Shown here in pieces: positions 1 to 8,363 of a DNA stretch of 64,000 nucleotides. The stretch lies in NCBI GenBank assembly GCA_008123405.1, contig VSSA01000004.1:186001-250000 (forward strand). The letters are read 5' to 3'. The position numbers and the translations under genes are program-made. Within the stretch, counting starts at the first letter, position 1. Every line of letters begins with the position of its first letter. The DNA comes from Nocardioides sp. BGMRC 2183 (GTDB lineage: Bacteria > Actinomycetota > Actinomycetes > Propionibacteriales > Nocardioidaceae). The notes beneath the pieces were generated by a model. It saw only the letters and a program-made list of their open reading frames with translations. It ran no database searches and was not told the DNA's origin.

Positions 1-2
1 GC

Positions 3-614
3 GTCGACGGCGAGCGGTTGACCGAGGAGCCGGCCGACGCGAACGAGTCGCTCGGCTTCCCCTCCGCCGAGCTCGTCCGCCGGGTCAACGCAGCGCGTGG
101 ATCCGCCACCATCCGTGATCAGAACGTGGTCAAGAACGAGCTCGGCCTGAGGACGTTGGGACCGCGGCGTCGCCGGGAGCGACGCGCCCTGCTCGATCCG
201 GCGACGTTGCGCGCTGCGCTCGCCTGGAACGGCGTGATCCGCCGGGCGGTCCAGAGGGCCGGGGTCGTGGTGCACGGCGACCTCGCGGACCTACCCACCA
301 CCGAGGCCGAGTCGCCGATCCCCGTGGAGGACGTCTACCTGCCACCGACCGACGACGAGCTCCTGGCTGCCGCGCGCCGCGGTGCGCGCGGCTTGCGACG
401 GATCGTGCGACTGCGCAGCACACGCACGATCCGTGCTCGTCCGCGCCGTCGCCGGTTCCGGCGGCGCCTGCGTGCCCAGCTCACCGGTCCGCGCCAGTGG
501 GCCCAGAGCGCCGATCCGGTGGAGGCGGCTGTCGCGGATCTGGTCGCGCTCACCGGAGCGCTGGTGCGGTTGCAACGCAAGCGCGCGCGCCAGCGAGCCC
601 GCGGCCGCCGCTGA
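3..614 (+). CDS. C-terminal part of a probable sulfotransferase-like protein (5' partial)
   Basis: The reading frame is open to the left edge of the window, so the gene starts upstream; only about 203 residues are visible. It begins with VDGERLTEEP and carries ANESLGFPSAELVRRVN followed, further on, by VVHGDLADL. From memory, this layout resembles the C-terminus of actinobacterial P-loop sulfotransferase-like proteins, where a NESLG segment precedes a conserved LxRRVN helix. The P-loop itself would lie outside the window, so the assignment is tentative. The last 80 residues are very rich in arginine. It is followed by 160 nt without a gene. Confidence 0.4.
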   Translation, partial: VDGERLTEEPADANESLGFPSAELVRRVNAARGSATIRDQNVVKNELGLRTLGPRRRRERRALLDPATLRAALAWNGVIRRAVQRAGVVVHGDLADLPTTEAESPIPVEDVYLPPTDDELLAAARRGARGLRRIVRLRSTRTIRARPRRRRFRRRLRAQLTGPRQWAQSADPVEAAVADLVALTGALVRLQRKRARQRARGRR

Positions 615-733
615 GGCCCACTTCCGCGTGTTTCCAGATTTCCGATCCGCGTCGGCGTGTCGACTGGAAATTACAGCATTGTAGTTACTCAGTTTCTCTT
701 CCCAGTGGGTGTGACTGATGTGAAAGTTGCTTC

Positions 734-759
734 TCGTGTGAACCCTTCCCCTCACACGA
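734..759 (+). promoter_or_regulatory. Inverted repeat just before the amidase ribosome binding site
   Basis: TCGTGTGA at 734-741 and its exact complement TCACACGA at 752-759 enclose a 10-nt pyrimidine-rich loop. The GGAG ribosome binding site (761-764) starts one base later. The surrounding stretch (about 660-760) is clearly richer in A and T than the coding DNA, as expected for a promoter and leader. It could be an RNA hairpin tuning translation or a protein operator; the sequence does not decide between them. Confidence 0.4.
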
Positions 760-774
760 TGGAGCAGATCTCGC

Positions 775-2904
775 ATGTCACCTTTCTCTGTGGACGAGGC
801 TCGGCGCAGCCGGTTCGTCACCGTGTGCCAACACTTCCTCGCCCTCGCCGTCGTCGTCGCGCTGCTGACCCCCGCCGCGCGGACCGTGACGATGGACGTG
901 CGACCGGTCCCGGCCGGCGGTGACTCCGCCCGGGCCGCGGCGGGTGGCTCGGAGATCGGTCTCCGGGGCGTCCGCACCGACGCCGCGGTGCCGACCAACA
1001 CCGTTGACCCTGAGGTCGAGGAGTACTCGCTCACCGCTCCGGCCGGCGCCCGCTCGGCTCCCGGCTCGATGAAGGCACGGGCGCGGATCGTGGCCGGCGG
1101 CGGCGAGCGGATCGTCACCGACGCGCTGCCCGTCGACGGCTACGGCACCCTCGGGGTGACCTGGGCGTCGGGCACGGAGGTCGCCGACGACGCGATCGCG
1201 GTCCGGGCTCGCACCCGCACCGGCGACACCTGGTCGGAGTGGACCGATGTCGAGTACCACGACGAGCACGGCCCCGACCTGGACAGCCCTGAGGCGCAGC
1301 ACGCGCGACCGGGCACCGACGCCCTGCTGATCGGTGACGTCGACGACGTGCAGGTCCAGGTCGAGAGCAACGACACGGCTCCGGCTGACATGAAGCTCGC
1401 GGTGATCGACCCCGGGACCACCACCATGGCGCGCCAGACCGCGGCCATCGACACCGCCGAGCTCGACGGGTCGTCGGGCGAGCTGACCCGCGAGGCGTCG
1501 TACCGGGTCGAGATGGGTGGGGAGCAGGAGACATTGAGCCTGGCTGCCGGCGACCCCACCCCGAAGCCGAAGATCTTCTCCCGCCAGCAGTGGGGCGCCG
1601 ACGAGCGCCTGCGCGACCGATCGTCACTGCGCTACTACGAGGTGCACGCCGGGTTCGTCCACCACACCGTCAACGCGAACGACTACACCCGGGCGCAGGT
1701 GCCCGGCATCATCCGCGGGATCTACGCCTACCACACGCGTTCGCGTGGGTGGAGCGACATCGGCTACAACTTCCTGGTCGACCGGTTCGGCAGGGTCTGG
1801 GAGGGCCGCTACGGCGGCGTGGACCGCCCAGTGGTCGGCGCGCACACCCTCGGCTACAACGACGACGCCTTCGCGATGTCGGCGATCGGCAACTTCGAGA
1901 CCGCGCGGCCCTCCTCGGCGATGGTGCAGGCCTACGGACGCCTGATGGCGTGGAAGCTCTCGCTGCACGGGGTCTCGGCGGCGTCGAGCCGCCAGTCGGT
2001 GGCGGGTCGCTCGTTCGCGGCGATCAACGGTCACCGCGACGCCGGCTCGACCGCCTGTCCCGGCCGTTACCTCTACAACAAGATCGGCCGGATCCGGGCG
2101 ATCGCCGCGGAGGCACAGACCGGGTGGGAGAGCCGTGATATCGACTCCGACCTGGTCCGAGGATCCGCCCCGGATCTGATCCTGCGTCGCAAGTCCGACG
2201 GCAAGGCGTTCACGATGACCGTGCAGCACACCAAGGCCGGTGTGGTCCGATTGAGCAAGGCACGTCCGGCCGCGATCAACCTCAGCGGCGCGGTGAAGGC
2301 ATTCACGGCCGGGGACTGGGACCGCGACGGGGTCGGGGACATCATCGTCCGCAAGCGGGCCGATCTACAGCGGCTCTATCTCTACCGCGGTCTGGGGCGC
2401 GGCAAGTACGCCGCACCGACCGTGCTGACCCAAGGGTTCGCCGGCATGCGGCTCTTCTCCGTCGCCGGCGACGTGACCGGCGACGGCTACCCGGACCTGA
2501 TGGGGCAGCCGAAGGGCGGCGACATGATGATCTATCCCGGCCGCGGGACCGCGGGTCTCGGCCGCGGGTTCATCGCCCACTCCGGCGTCGCGGGGACCCA
2601 CAACATCGCCATCGGCCGCTGGGACGGCGACGGCGCACCCGACGCGCTGGTCCGCAAGAAGTCCCGGCTCACGCTGTGGCGCGGCAACGGTCCGGGTGGC
2701 TGGACCGGCAGCCAGGCGATGGCGCTCAACGTCGGCTCCTACAACTGGCTGATCGGGATCGCCTCGGCCGACGCCGACGGCCACAGCGACATGCTGGCCC
2801 GGTCGCGGGGCAGCGGTGACGTCTGGCTGCTGCCGGGCACCGCCCGCGGGTTCAAGGACCGGGTCCGGATCGGCAACCTGGCGGCGTACGACCTGGCGGG
2901 CTGA
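775..2904 (+). CDS. Secreted N-acetylmuramoyl-L-alanine amidase (PGRP type) with FG-GAP repeats
   Basis: A 709-residue exported peptidoglycan hydrolase that should cleave the amide bond between N-acetylmuramic acid and L-alanine. An N-terminal hydrophobic segment (about residues 20-36) looks like a signal sequence. The PGRP/amidase_2 domain covers about 270-445: FVHHTV holds a zinc histidine (H296 or H297), GHRDAGSTACPG supplies H420 and C428, and the WSDIGYNFLVDRFGRVWEGR block is typical of the family. The C-terminal 240 residues hold FG-GAP/VCBS-like repeats (GDWDRDGVGD, GDVTGDGYPD, GRWDGDGAPD, ADADGHSD) that probably form a calcium-binding propeller for wall or glycan binding. The ATG at 775 has GGAG 10 nt upstream. 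Converges with the next gene. Confidence 0.9.
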   Translation: MSPFSVDEARRSRFVTVCQHFLALAVVVALLTPAARTVTMDVRPVPAGGDSARAAAGGSEIGLRGVRTDAAVPTNTVDPEVEEYSLTAPAGARSAPGSMKARARIVAGGGERIVTDALPVDGYGTLGVTWASGTEVADDAIAVRARTRTGDTWSEWTDVEYHDEHGPDLDSPEAQHARPGTDALLIGDVDDVQVQVESNDTAPADMKLAVIDPGTTTMARQTAAIDTAELDGSSGELTREASYRVEMGGEQETLSLAAGDPTPKPKIFSRQQWGADERLRDRSSLRYYEVHAGFVHHTVNANDYTRAQVPGIIRGIYAYHTRSRGWSDIGYNFLVDRFGRVWEGRYGGVDRPVVGAHTLGYNDDAFAMSAIGNFETARPSSAMVQAYGRLMAWKLSLHGVSAASSRQSVAGRSFAAINGHRDAGSTACPGRYLYNKIGRIRAIAAEAQTGWESRDIDSDLVRGSAPDLILRRKSDGKAFTMTVQHTKAGVVRLSKARPAAINLSGAVKAFTAGDWDRDGVGDIIVRKRADLQRLYLYRGLGRGKYAAPTVLTQGFAGMRLFSVAGDVTGDGYPDLMGQPKGGDMMIYPGRGTAGLGRGFIAHSGVAGTHNIAIGRWDGDGAPDALVRKKSRLTLWRGNGPGGWTGSQAMALNVGSYNWLIGIASADADGHSDMLARSRGSGDVWLLPGTARGFKDRVRIGNLAAYDLAG

Positions 2905-2943
2905 GCCGGGGCAGAAGCGTGAGAGACGAGGTCCTGGCGCCGT

Positions 2944-3684
2944 TCAGGCGGGGAAGCGGTTCGTCACCTGCTCGGAGACTGCGATCTCCTCGAGCCGTGA
3001 CGGCGCGGCCTGAGCGACCAGGACCAGCGAGCCGCCGCGTGCGAGCGGCTCGCAGAGGGTCGCGACACCTGGTGGGGAAGCCGGGTTCGCGTCCGTGAGG
3101 AGGCGGCCGCCGTCGGGGATCAGCTCCCCGGCGGTGGCCGCTCGCCACACTGCTTCCTGCGTGATCAGGGCCCCGGCGATGGAGAGGGCCGCGTCCTCGC
3201 CCAGTGGGGTGTCCCAGGCCGTGAACTCATCAGGCTGTGACCAGATCTCCACCCCGACGTCGTGGACGCCCTCAGGTACGCCGTCGGGGAATCGGACCCC
3301 GAGCGGCAACAGCGAGCAGGCCAACACGGTGCGCTCACCGACGGTGCCGGCATAGTCGGCCAGCGTCGCCGGCCCACAGACCACGGCCTCCGCGATGTCG
3401 GCGCTGTCGGTGACCACCAGCCCCCCGTTCCAGGCCGCGCCCAAGAAGACCGTGGTGAGCCAGTGCGGAGGAAGGTCGACATAGAGGCCGTCGCCCTTGT
3501 CCAGCCCGAGCTCGTCGAGGAGGAGCGAGGATGCCTTCGCCACCCAGTTCGCGTACGTCGTCACCGACAGCTCGACCCGTTCGCCGGTGGCGTCGTCGTA
3601 GAAGGTGACCAGCGGGCGTCCGGGTTCGTGGCGCAGACGGGTGGCCAGGATGTTGGCGAAAGTCATCGCGGTGGGGGAGCTCAC
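2944..3684 (-). CDS. TIGR03089 family protein
   Basis: A 246-residue protein of the actinobacterial TIGR03089 family, which resembles the N-terminal part of acyl-adenylate-forming enzymes (TFANILATRL, TFYDDATGERVELS, WVAKASSLLLDEL, GLYVDLPPHW) but lacks the C-terminal half with the ATP and lysine motifs. Its function is unknown. The GTG at 3684 was chosen because TATCCT lies 6 nt upstream, the leaderless spacing seen throughout this window; an internal ATG at 3666 would give 240 residues and has no clear ribosome binding site. It is divergent from manC, as Rv3268 lies near manC in mycobacteria. Confidence 0.8.
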   Translation of the reverse strand: MSSPTAMTFANILATRLRHEPGRPLVTFYDDATGERVELSVTTYANWVAKASSLLLDELGLDKGDGLYVDLPPHWLTTVFLGAAWNGGLVVTDSADIAEAVVCGPATLADYAGTVGERTVLACSLLPLGVRFPDGVPEGVHDVGVEIWSQPDEFTAWDTPLGEDAALSIAGALITQEAVWRAATAGELIPDGGRLLTDANPASPPGVATLCEPLARGGSLVLVAQAAPSRLEEIAVSEQVTNRFPA

Positions 3685-3690
3685 GCGGTG

Positions 3691-3696
3691 AGGATA
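3691..3696 (-). promoter_or_regulatory. Leaderless -10 element for the TIGR03089 gene
   Basis: On the minus strand TATCCT ends 6 nt before the GTG at 3684. The position predicts a transcript that starts at or next to the start codon. Confidence 0.45.
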
Positions 3697-3780
3697 GGTG
3701 CCCATCGTTGCGGCGTGATGGCGCGCCCCTGCCGATCGGTGCGGAACGGAGAACCCCGCACCACAGTGCCTGCGCGCCGA

Positions 3781-3786
3781 TAGGGT
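3781..3786 (+). promoter_or_regulatory. Leaderless -10 element for manC
   Basis: TAGGGT is separated from the ATG at 3794 by 7 nt and no ribosome binding site is visible, which fits a leaderless transcript. Confidence 0.5.
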
Positions 3787-3793
3787 GCGGCGC

Positions 3794-4909
3794 ATGACCA
3801 GCCCCACGCCGACCAGCGCCCGCACCGGACCGTCGGGGTCGGAGATCGAGGGGTTCTGGGCGGTGGTGCCCGCCGGCGGCGCCGGCACCCGGCTGTGGCC
3901 GCTGTCGCGCTCGGGCGCGCCGAAGTTCCTGCACGATCTGACCGGCACCGGTCGGACACTGCTGCAGCAGACCCGCGACCGGTTGGCGCCGCTCGCCGGC
4001 GAGCGGGTGATGGTGGTGACCGGGCAGGCCCACGAGGTCGCCGTACGGCAGCAGCTGCCGGAGCTCGCCGCGGACCACGTGCTGGCCGAGCCCTCGCCGC
4101 GCGACTCCATGGCCGCGATCGGCTGGGCGGCGGCGGTGCTGGAACGGCGAGGAGCGGAGGTGATGGGCTCCTTCGCCGCCGATCACGTGATCACCGACGA
4201 CTCCGCCTTCGGCGCCGCGGTCCGCTCGGCCGTCGACGCGGCCCGCGGCGGCTGGCTGGCCACCATCGGGATCCAGCCGACGTTCGCCTCCGCCGCCTTC
4301 GGCTACGTGCGCCACGGCGACCCGCTGCCCGGCCTGGAGGGGGTGCGCAGCGTGATCGGCTTCGTGGAGAAGCCGTCAGTACCGGTCGCCGCGACCTACC
4401 TCGCCTCGGGTGACTACCGCTGGAACGCCGGGATGTTCGTGGTCCGCCCCGGAGTCCTCCTCGACCTCCTCGCCGAGCAGGATCCGCGCTTCGCGATGGC
4501 ACTGCGCGAGCTCGCCGCCGAACCGGACAGTCTCACCGAGAGGTGGCCCGGGCTGCCGAGAATCGCGATCGACCATGCGGTGGCCGAGCCGGCGGCGGCC
4601 GATGGGCGGGTGGCCACGGTGCCCGGCAGCTTCGGGTGGGACGACGTCGGTGATTTCGACTCGCTCGCGGGGCTGCTCGGTGAGGCTGCGTCCTTGACCG
4701 TCCTCGGCGAGGACTCTCGGGTCCGCGCCAGCAATGCCAGCGGACTGGTGGTGCCGGGCAGCGACCGTCTGGTCGCGGTGGTCGGGATCGACGACGTCGT
4801 GGTGGTCGACACCGACGACGCGCTGCTGGTCACGAGCCGGGAGCGGGCACAGGAGGTCAAGGCGATCGTCGCGGCCCTCAAGGAGAGCGGGCAGACCGAG
4901 TTGACCTGA
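3794..4909 (+). CDS. manC: Mannose-1-phosphate guanylyltransferase
   Basis: A 371-residue cytosolic nucleotidyltransferase making GDP-mannose from mannose-1-phosphate and GTP. The pyrophosphorylase signature VVPAGGAGTRLWPLSR followed by APKFLHDL lies at about 27-50, with FVEKP and WNAGMFV further on, all typical of ManC. The length matches the single-domain enzyme without a fused isomerase domain. The ATG at 3794 is preferred to the in-frame GTG at 3785 because TAGGGT sits 7 nt upstream. Together with manB (13849) it provides the GDP-mannose route for cell-surface mannosylation. Confidence 0.92.
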   Translation: MTSPTPTSARTGPSGSEIEGFWAVVPAGGAGTRLWPLSRSGAPKFLHDLTGTGRTLLQQTRDRLAPLAGERVMVVTGQAHEVAVRQQLPELAADHVLAEPSPRDSMAAIGWAAAVLERRGAEVMGSFAADHVITDDSAFGAAVRSAVDAARGGWLATIGIQPTFASAAFGYVRHGDPLPGLEGVRSVIGFVEKPSVPVAATYLASGDYRWNAGMFVVRPGVLLDLLAEQDPRFAMALRELAAEPDSLTERWPGLPRIAIDHAVAEPAAADGRVATVPGSFGWDDVGDFDSLAGLLGEAASLTVLGEDSRVRASNASGLVVPGSDRLVAVVGIDDVVVVDTDDALLVTSRERAQEVKAIVAALKESGQTELT

Positions 4910-4963
4910 GCACCATCAAGCGCAGACGGTCGGCCAGAACCCGTACCGCCGGCGCCGCCCGCG

Positions 4964-5734
4964 TCAGCCCATGTTGGCGCCGCCGATGGGCTCCGGCGCG
5001 TCGGTGAAGGGATAGTCCAGCATGAACTGCTCGAGTGCCTCGCCGCTCGGCTCCGAGCAGTACTGCCAGATGCCGAGCTGCTCGTCCTTGCTCTCCCCGC
5101 CCTTGGCCGTCCAGTGCGACATCGCAATGTGCTGGCCCTCGGGGAACGAGTCGCCGTCCTCGGAGGTCCACGGCGCGGCGATGAAGGAGTAACGGTTGTT
5201 GGTGTCGTTGACGTCGAGGGTGGCGGCGATGCCCTTCACCTGGGCGAGCATCGCGGCGTCGTCGGCCACGGTGTCGTCGTACCAGAGGATGGTGAAGCCG
5301 TGCTCGAGGTTGTGGACGAGTGCCTCAAGCTCGGGCCGGTTGTCGGCGGTGTAGAAGCGCTGGTCGATCGAGACGGGTGCGACGCCGCCCCCCACGTTCC
5401 AGTGCTGGCCGAACGCCGGCGGCGCGAACTCGTAGTCGACCTGCACGCCCTCGTCGACGTGGTCCTGCATGCCTTCGGCGTCGCGGGTCACCAGGTCCTG
5501 GCAGACCGTGGCGGAGGCGCCGATCTCGCTCAGTTCCTTGCCCTTGTACTTCTGCCGCTGGAACCAGGAGTTCACCGGGTTGTACGCCGCGGCGCCGATG
5601 ATCAGGACGGCGACGACGATGCAGGCGATCACGATCACTCGTCCCTGGCGCTTCTCGGACTTGCGCTGGGATCGCCGGATGTCGTCGATGACCTTCTGAC
5701 GGTCCGACTTCGCGGACTTGGGGGTCTTGGCCAC
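4964..5734 (-). CDS. DUF3105 membrane-anchored protein
   Basis: A 256-residue protein with a charged N-terminus, one membrane segment (about 33-51) and an extracytoplasmic DUF3105 domain. The family hallmarks are visible: DNRPELEALVHNLEHG with its HNLEHG motif, ILWYDD, and AMSHW near the end. The histidines and acidic residues suggest metal binding, but no activity is established for the family. The GTG start is preceded by CGAGG. It lies 54 nt from the convergent manC and upstream of cofE-cofD on the same strand as those genes. Confidence 0.8.
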   Translation of the reverse strand: MAKTPKSAKSDRQKVIDDIRRSQRKSEKRQGRVIVIACIVVAVLIIGAAAYNPVNSWFQRQKYKGKELSEIGASATVCQDLVTRDAEGMQDHVDEGVQVDYEFAPPAFGQHWNVGGGVAPVSIDQRFYTADNRPELEALVHNLEHGFTILWYDDTVADDAAMLAQVKGIAATLDVNDTNNRYSFIAAPWTSEDGDSFPEGQHIAMSHWTAKGGESKDEQLGIWQYCSEPSGEALEQFMLDYPFTDAPEPIGGANMG

Positions 5735-5809
5735 GGGCGGGATACCTCGGATGTTCGGTCGACTGATCGCGGTTGACGCGTCAGCGATCGGGTGCGGGAC
5801 GCGGTGAGT

Positions 5810-6817
5810 CTACGGAGTGCCCGGGAGGAGTTGGATCTCGGTATCACCCGAGGTGCCTCCGGGGACCTCCGGGGACGGCTCGGCGCGCCAGCCGTGCGCG
5901 AACGCGAGGATCTCCACAGCGACCCGCTGGGTCGCCGGACACCGGACCAGGTCCTCGGCGATCGTAGTGCTGGTGATCCCGGCGCGGGCCAGCGCGGTGA
6001 CCAGGTCGCCGAGGGGCGCGGGTGCGCCGAACGGGGCCTGGGTCGCGGGGTCGCCGACCACGGCGGTGACCACTGCCTCGCGGGCGCCGTACCCGAACAT
6101 GTCGGCGCCGTCGGCGCGGATCAGCGCCGCGGCTCCGGTGCCGTCCTCGCCGCGCGGGAGCACCAGGTCGGCCCGGCCCCGGACCACGGCGCAGGGGCGG
6201 GCGGCCAGCTTGCCCTGGGCGAGCTCGGCGGCCCCGGCGATCTCGTCGGCGACGGCCGGCGCGGTGACCAGCAACGGGTTGCCGTGGGCGTCGGTCCGCC
6301 CCTCGAAGGACTCGAGCACTCGCAGTCCGGCGGCCCCGATCGCGATGTCGGTCTGCCCCTCTCGCCAGGCGCGGCCGGCGGTGTCGGTGACGACCACGGC
6401 GACGTTGGCGCCCGTCCGCTCCGCGATTCCGGCCCGCAGCGCTCGTGCCGAGGCGTCCGGGTCGGACGGCAGCAGCACCACCGATCCGGCAGCCACGTTG
6501 GAGGCGTCGATGCCGGCGGCCGCCATGGTCAGGCCGAGTCGGTTGCGCACGATGCGGGTCGGGCCGCGTCGCGCCACGTCGCGGACGGTCTCGGCGTCGA
6601 TCCAGTCGTCCCGCTCGCCGGCGACCACCTGGCCCTCGGCCTTGCTGACCACCTTGCTGGTGATCACCACGACATCGCCGTCGACCAGGCCGCTCCGGCC
6701 GGTGAGCAGGTCGACGAGCAACTCGGCCAGGTCGTCTCCGGCGGTGACTTCGGGGAGCCCGTCCGGCGCGACCACGCTGACCGCGCCTCCCGAGCCGCCG
6801 GCGGGTACGTCGCTCAC
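5810..6817 (-). CDS. cofE: Coenzyme F420-0:L-glutamate ligase, with a short non-nitroreductase C-terminal extension
   Basis: CofE/FbiB-type enzyme adding L-glutamate to F420-0 with GTP. The CofE domain fills about residues 15-235: VVVITSKVVSKAEGQVV, RNRLGLTMAAAGID, VVTDTAGRAWREGQTD, ELAQGKLAARP. At 335 residues it is longer than archaeal CofE (about 250) and shorter than mycobacterial FbiB (about 450). The extension starts with a segment (DMFGYGAREAV) that recalls the FbiB linker but does not contain a recognisable full nitroreductase-like domain, the part that reduces dehydro-F420-0 in FbiB. The GTG overlaps the cofD stop by 4 nt. Confidence 0.88.
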   Translation of the reverse strand: MSDVPAGGSGGAVSVVAPDGLPEVTAGDDLAELLVDLLTGRSGLVDGDVVVITSKVVSKAEGQVVAGERDDWIDAETVRDVARRGPTRIVRNRLGLTMAAAGIDASNVAAGSVVLLPSDPDASARALRAGIAERTGANVAVVVTDTAGRAWREGQTDIAIGAAGLRVLESFEGRTDAHGNPLLVTAPAVADEIAGAAELAQGKLAARPCAVVRGRADLVLPRGEDGTGAAALIRADGADMFGYGAREAVVTAVVGDPATQAPFGAPAPLGDLVTALARAGITSTTIAEDLVRCPATQRVAVEILAFAHGWRAEPSPEVPGGTSGDTEIQLLPGTP

Positions 6818-7830
6818 CGCTCACCCGCCAAGGCGATCGCAGCGGCGGCCATCGCCGCGGTGGCGTCGTGGTCGGTCATCATCAGCGGTACGGCGGCACA
6901 GGCGACACCGTCGGCACGAACCCGCTCCACGTGGTGGGCGTCGCGCTCGTCGACCAGCCAGCCGTCCAGTACCCCGCCGCGCCCGCGTGCGCCGTAGTGC
7001 AGCCCGACCCCGGCCGCACTGACCTCCACCCCTATCGAGGTGAGCATCTGCTCGGCCATGCCGCGGACGTGACGGTCGCCGACGATCGGGGAGATGCCGA
7101 TCACCGGTGCGGCGGTCTGCTGCACCGCCTCTCGCAGGCCGGGTACTCCGAGGATCGTGCCCACCGAGACGACCGGATTCGACGGGGGGAGGAGGACCAG
7201 GTCGGCCCCGCCGATCGCGTCGAGCACGCCGGGGGCGGGCGTGGAGTCATCCAGGCCGACCACCGCCACGACCTCGGCTGCCGGTTCGGCCCGCAGCCGC
7301 ACCCAGTACTCCTGGAAGTGCACGACCCGCTTGCCGCTGGGGGAGTCGGGGTCGGCGATCGCGACGTGGGTCTCCACACGGTCGTCGGTCATCGGCAGCA
7401 GGCGCACCTGCTCGCCGTGGGTGGGGGTGAGCCAGCGACGGCTCAGCGCCTCGGTCACCGCGGAGAGCGGGTAGCCGGCCTCCAGCATCTGGGTGCGGAC
7501 CAGGTGGGTCGCGATGTCGCGGTCGCCCAGGCCGAACCAGGTGGGCTCGACGCCGTAGGCGGCCAACTCCTCCTTGGCGCTCCAGGTCTCGTTCCGGCGT
7601 CCCCAACCGCGGTCGGGATCGATGCCATCGCCTAGGGTGTACATCACGGTGTCCAGGTCCGGGCAGACCTTCAGCCCGTGCAGCCACCAGTCGTCGGCGG
7701 TGTTGGCGATCACGGTCACCCGCGCGGTGGGCGAGACGCCCGGCAGCGCCCCGGTGGTGATGCCGTGCAGCAGGCCCTGCAGGAACTTGGCCCCACCCAT
7801 GCCGCCGGACAGGACGGTCAGGTTCTCCAT
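6814..7830 (-). CDS. cofD: 2-phospho-L-lactate transferase (F420 biosynthesis)
   Basis: CofD/FbiA, 338 residues, transfers the phospholactyl-type (in actinobacteria, phosphoenolpyruvyl) group from the guanylylated donor to the deazaflavin Fo, giving F420-0 or dehydro-F420-0. The N-terminus VLSGGMGGAKFLQGL is the family nucleotide-binding loop; VIANTADDWWLHGLKVCPDLD, LPMTDD and LLPPSNPVVSVG follow in the usual order. It is the first gene of a translationally coupled pair with cofE and is divergent from whiB, the arrangement seen in mycobacteria. Confidence 0.93.
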   Translation of the reverse strand: MENLTVLSGGMGGAKFLQGLLHGITTGALPGVSPTARVTVIANTADDWWLHGLKVCPDLDTVMYTLGDGIDPDRGWGRRNETWSAKEELAAYGVEPTWFGLGDRDIATHLVRTQMLEAGYPLSAVTEALSRRWLTPTHGEQVRLLPMTDDRVETHVAIADPDSPSGKRVVHFQEYWVRLRAEPAAEVVAVVGLDDSTPAPGVLDAIGGADLVLLPPSNPVVSVGTILGVPGLREAVQQTAAPVIGISPIVGDRHVRGMAEQMLTSIGVEVSAAGVGLHYGARGRGGVLDGWLVDERDAHHVERVRADGVACAAVPLMMTDHDATAAMAAAAIALAGER

Positions 7831-7895
7831 GGGGCACCACTCTGCACGGTGCCCCTCGCGAGCCGCTCAGCGGGAGCCCTATAGCAGATTCGGGC

Positions 7896-7925
7896 TTGAC
7901 CAAACGGGTATGACATGCATGTAAT
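7896..7925 (+). promoter_or_regulatory. Probable whiB promoter
   Basis: TTGACC at 7896-7901 and TGTAAT at 7920-7925 are separated by 18 nt, a reasonable housekeeping-sigma layout. It would give a leader of about 85 nt before the whiB ATG. On the minus strand, TATAGG at 7878-7883 could serve cofD, so the two promoters would lie back to back. Confidence 0.35.
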
Positions 7926-8019
7926 TTCACCATCGTCACTCGTGGTCCACGAACCGTTCGGCTGGCTACCGGGCGCGGGCACGGAACGCGACGTATGGGG
8001 GTCGAAAGGGGCGAAAAAG

Positions 8020-8274
8020 ATGAGGGAACTCTTCCTGGTCGAGGCAGAGTCCGACGAGATGGGCTGGCAGGAGCGAGCCCTGTGCGCGCAGACCGATCCC
8101 GAGGCGTTCTTCCCTGAGAAGGGCGGATCGACCCGGGAGGCCAAGAAGGTCTGTCAGACGTGCGAGGTGCGGGTCGAGTGTCTGGACGCGGCGCTGCTCA
8201 ACGATGAGCGGTTCGGCATCTGGGGCGGCCTGTCCGAGCGCGAGCGCCGCAAACTGAAGAAGCGCGCGGTCTGA
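8020..8274 (+). CDS. whiB: WhiB-family iron-sulfur transcription factor (WhiB2/WhmD-like)
   Basis: An 84-residue Wbl protein with four cluster cysteines (C22, C45, C48, C54), the FGIWGG turn and a basic C-terminal tail (RERRKLKKRAV). In this neighbourhood, next to cofD and opposite the mannose genes, the orthologue is WhiB2/WhmD (WhiB in Streptomyces), linked to septation and cell division. The ATG at 8020 is chosen because AAAGGGG lies about 10 nt upstream and because the frame upstream (an ATG at 7915) adds 35 residues unlike the family. Confidence 0.9.
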   Translation: MRELFLVEAESDEMGWQERALCAQTDPEAFFPEKGGSTREAKKVCQTCEVRVECLDAALLNDERFGIWGGLSERERRKLKKRAV

Positions 8275-8349
8275 ACCTGGACCGCGACGCGCCACTGCCG
8301 TAGCGAACGCCACGGCGGTGCTGGTTCGACCGGCCACCCGGTCCGCACG

Positions 8350-8355
8350 TAGGGT
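8350..8355 (+). promoter_or_regulatory. Leaderless -10 element for the glycosyltransferase gene
   Basis: TAGGGT ends 8 nt before the GTG at 8364; no ribosome binding site is present. Confidence 0.45.
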
Positions 8356-8363
8356 GGCCGGTC

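Noticed and set aside
7915-8019. 35-residue upstream extension of WhiB from an ATG at 7915
   Set aside because: It would start within the probable promoter, has no ribosome binding site and is unlike other WhiB2 proteins.
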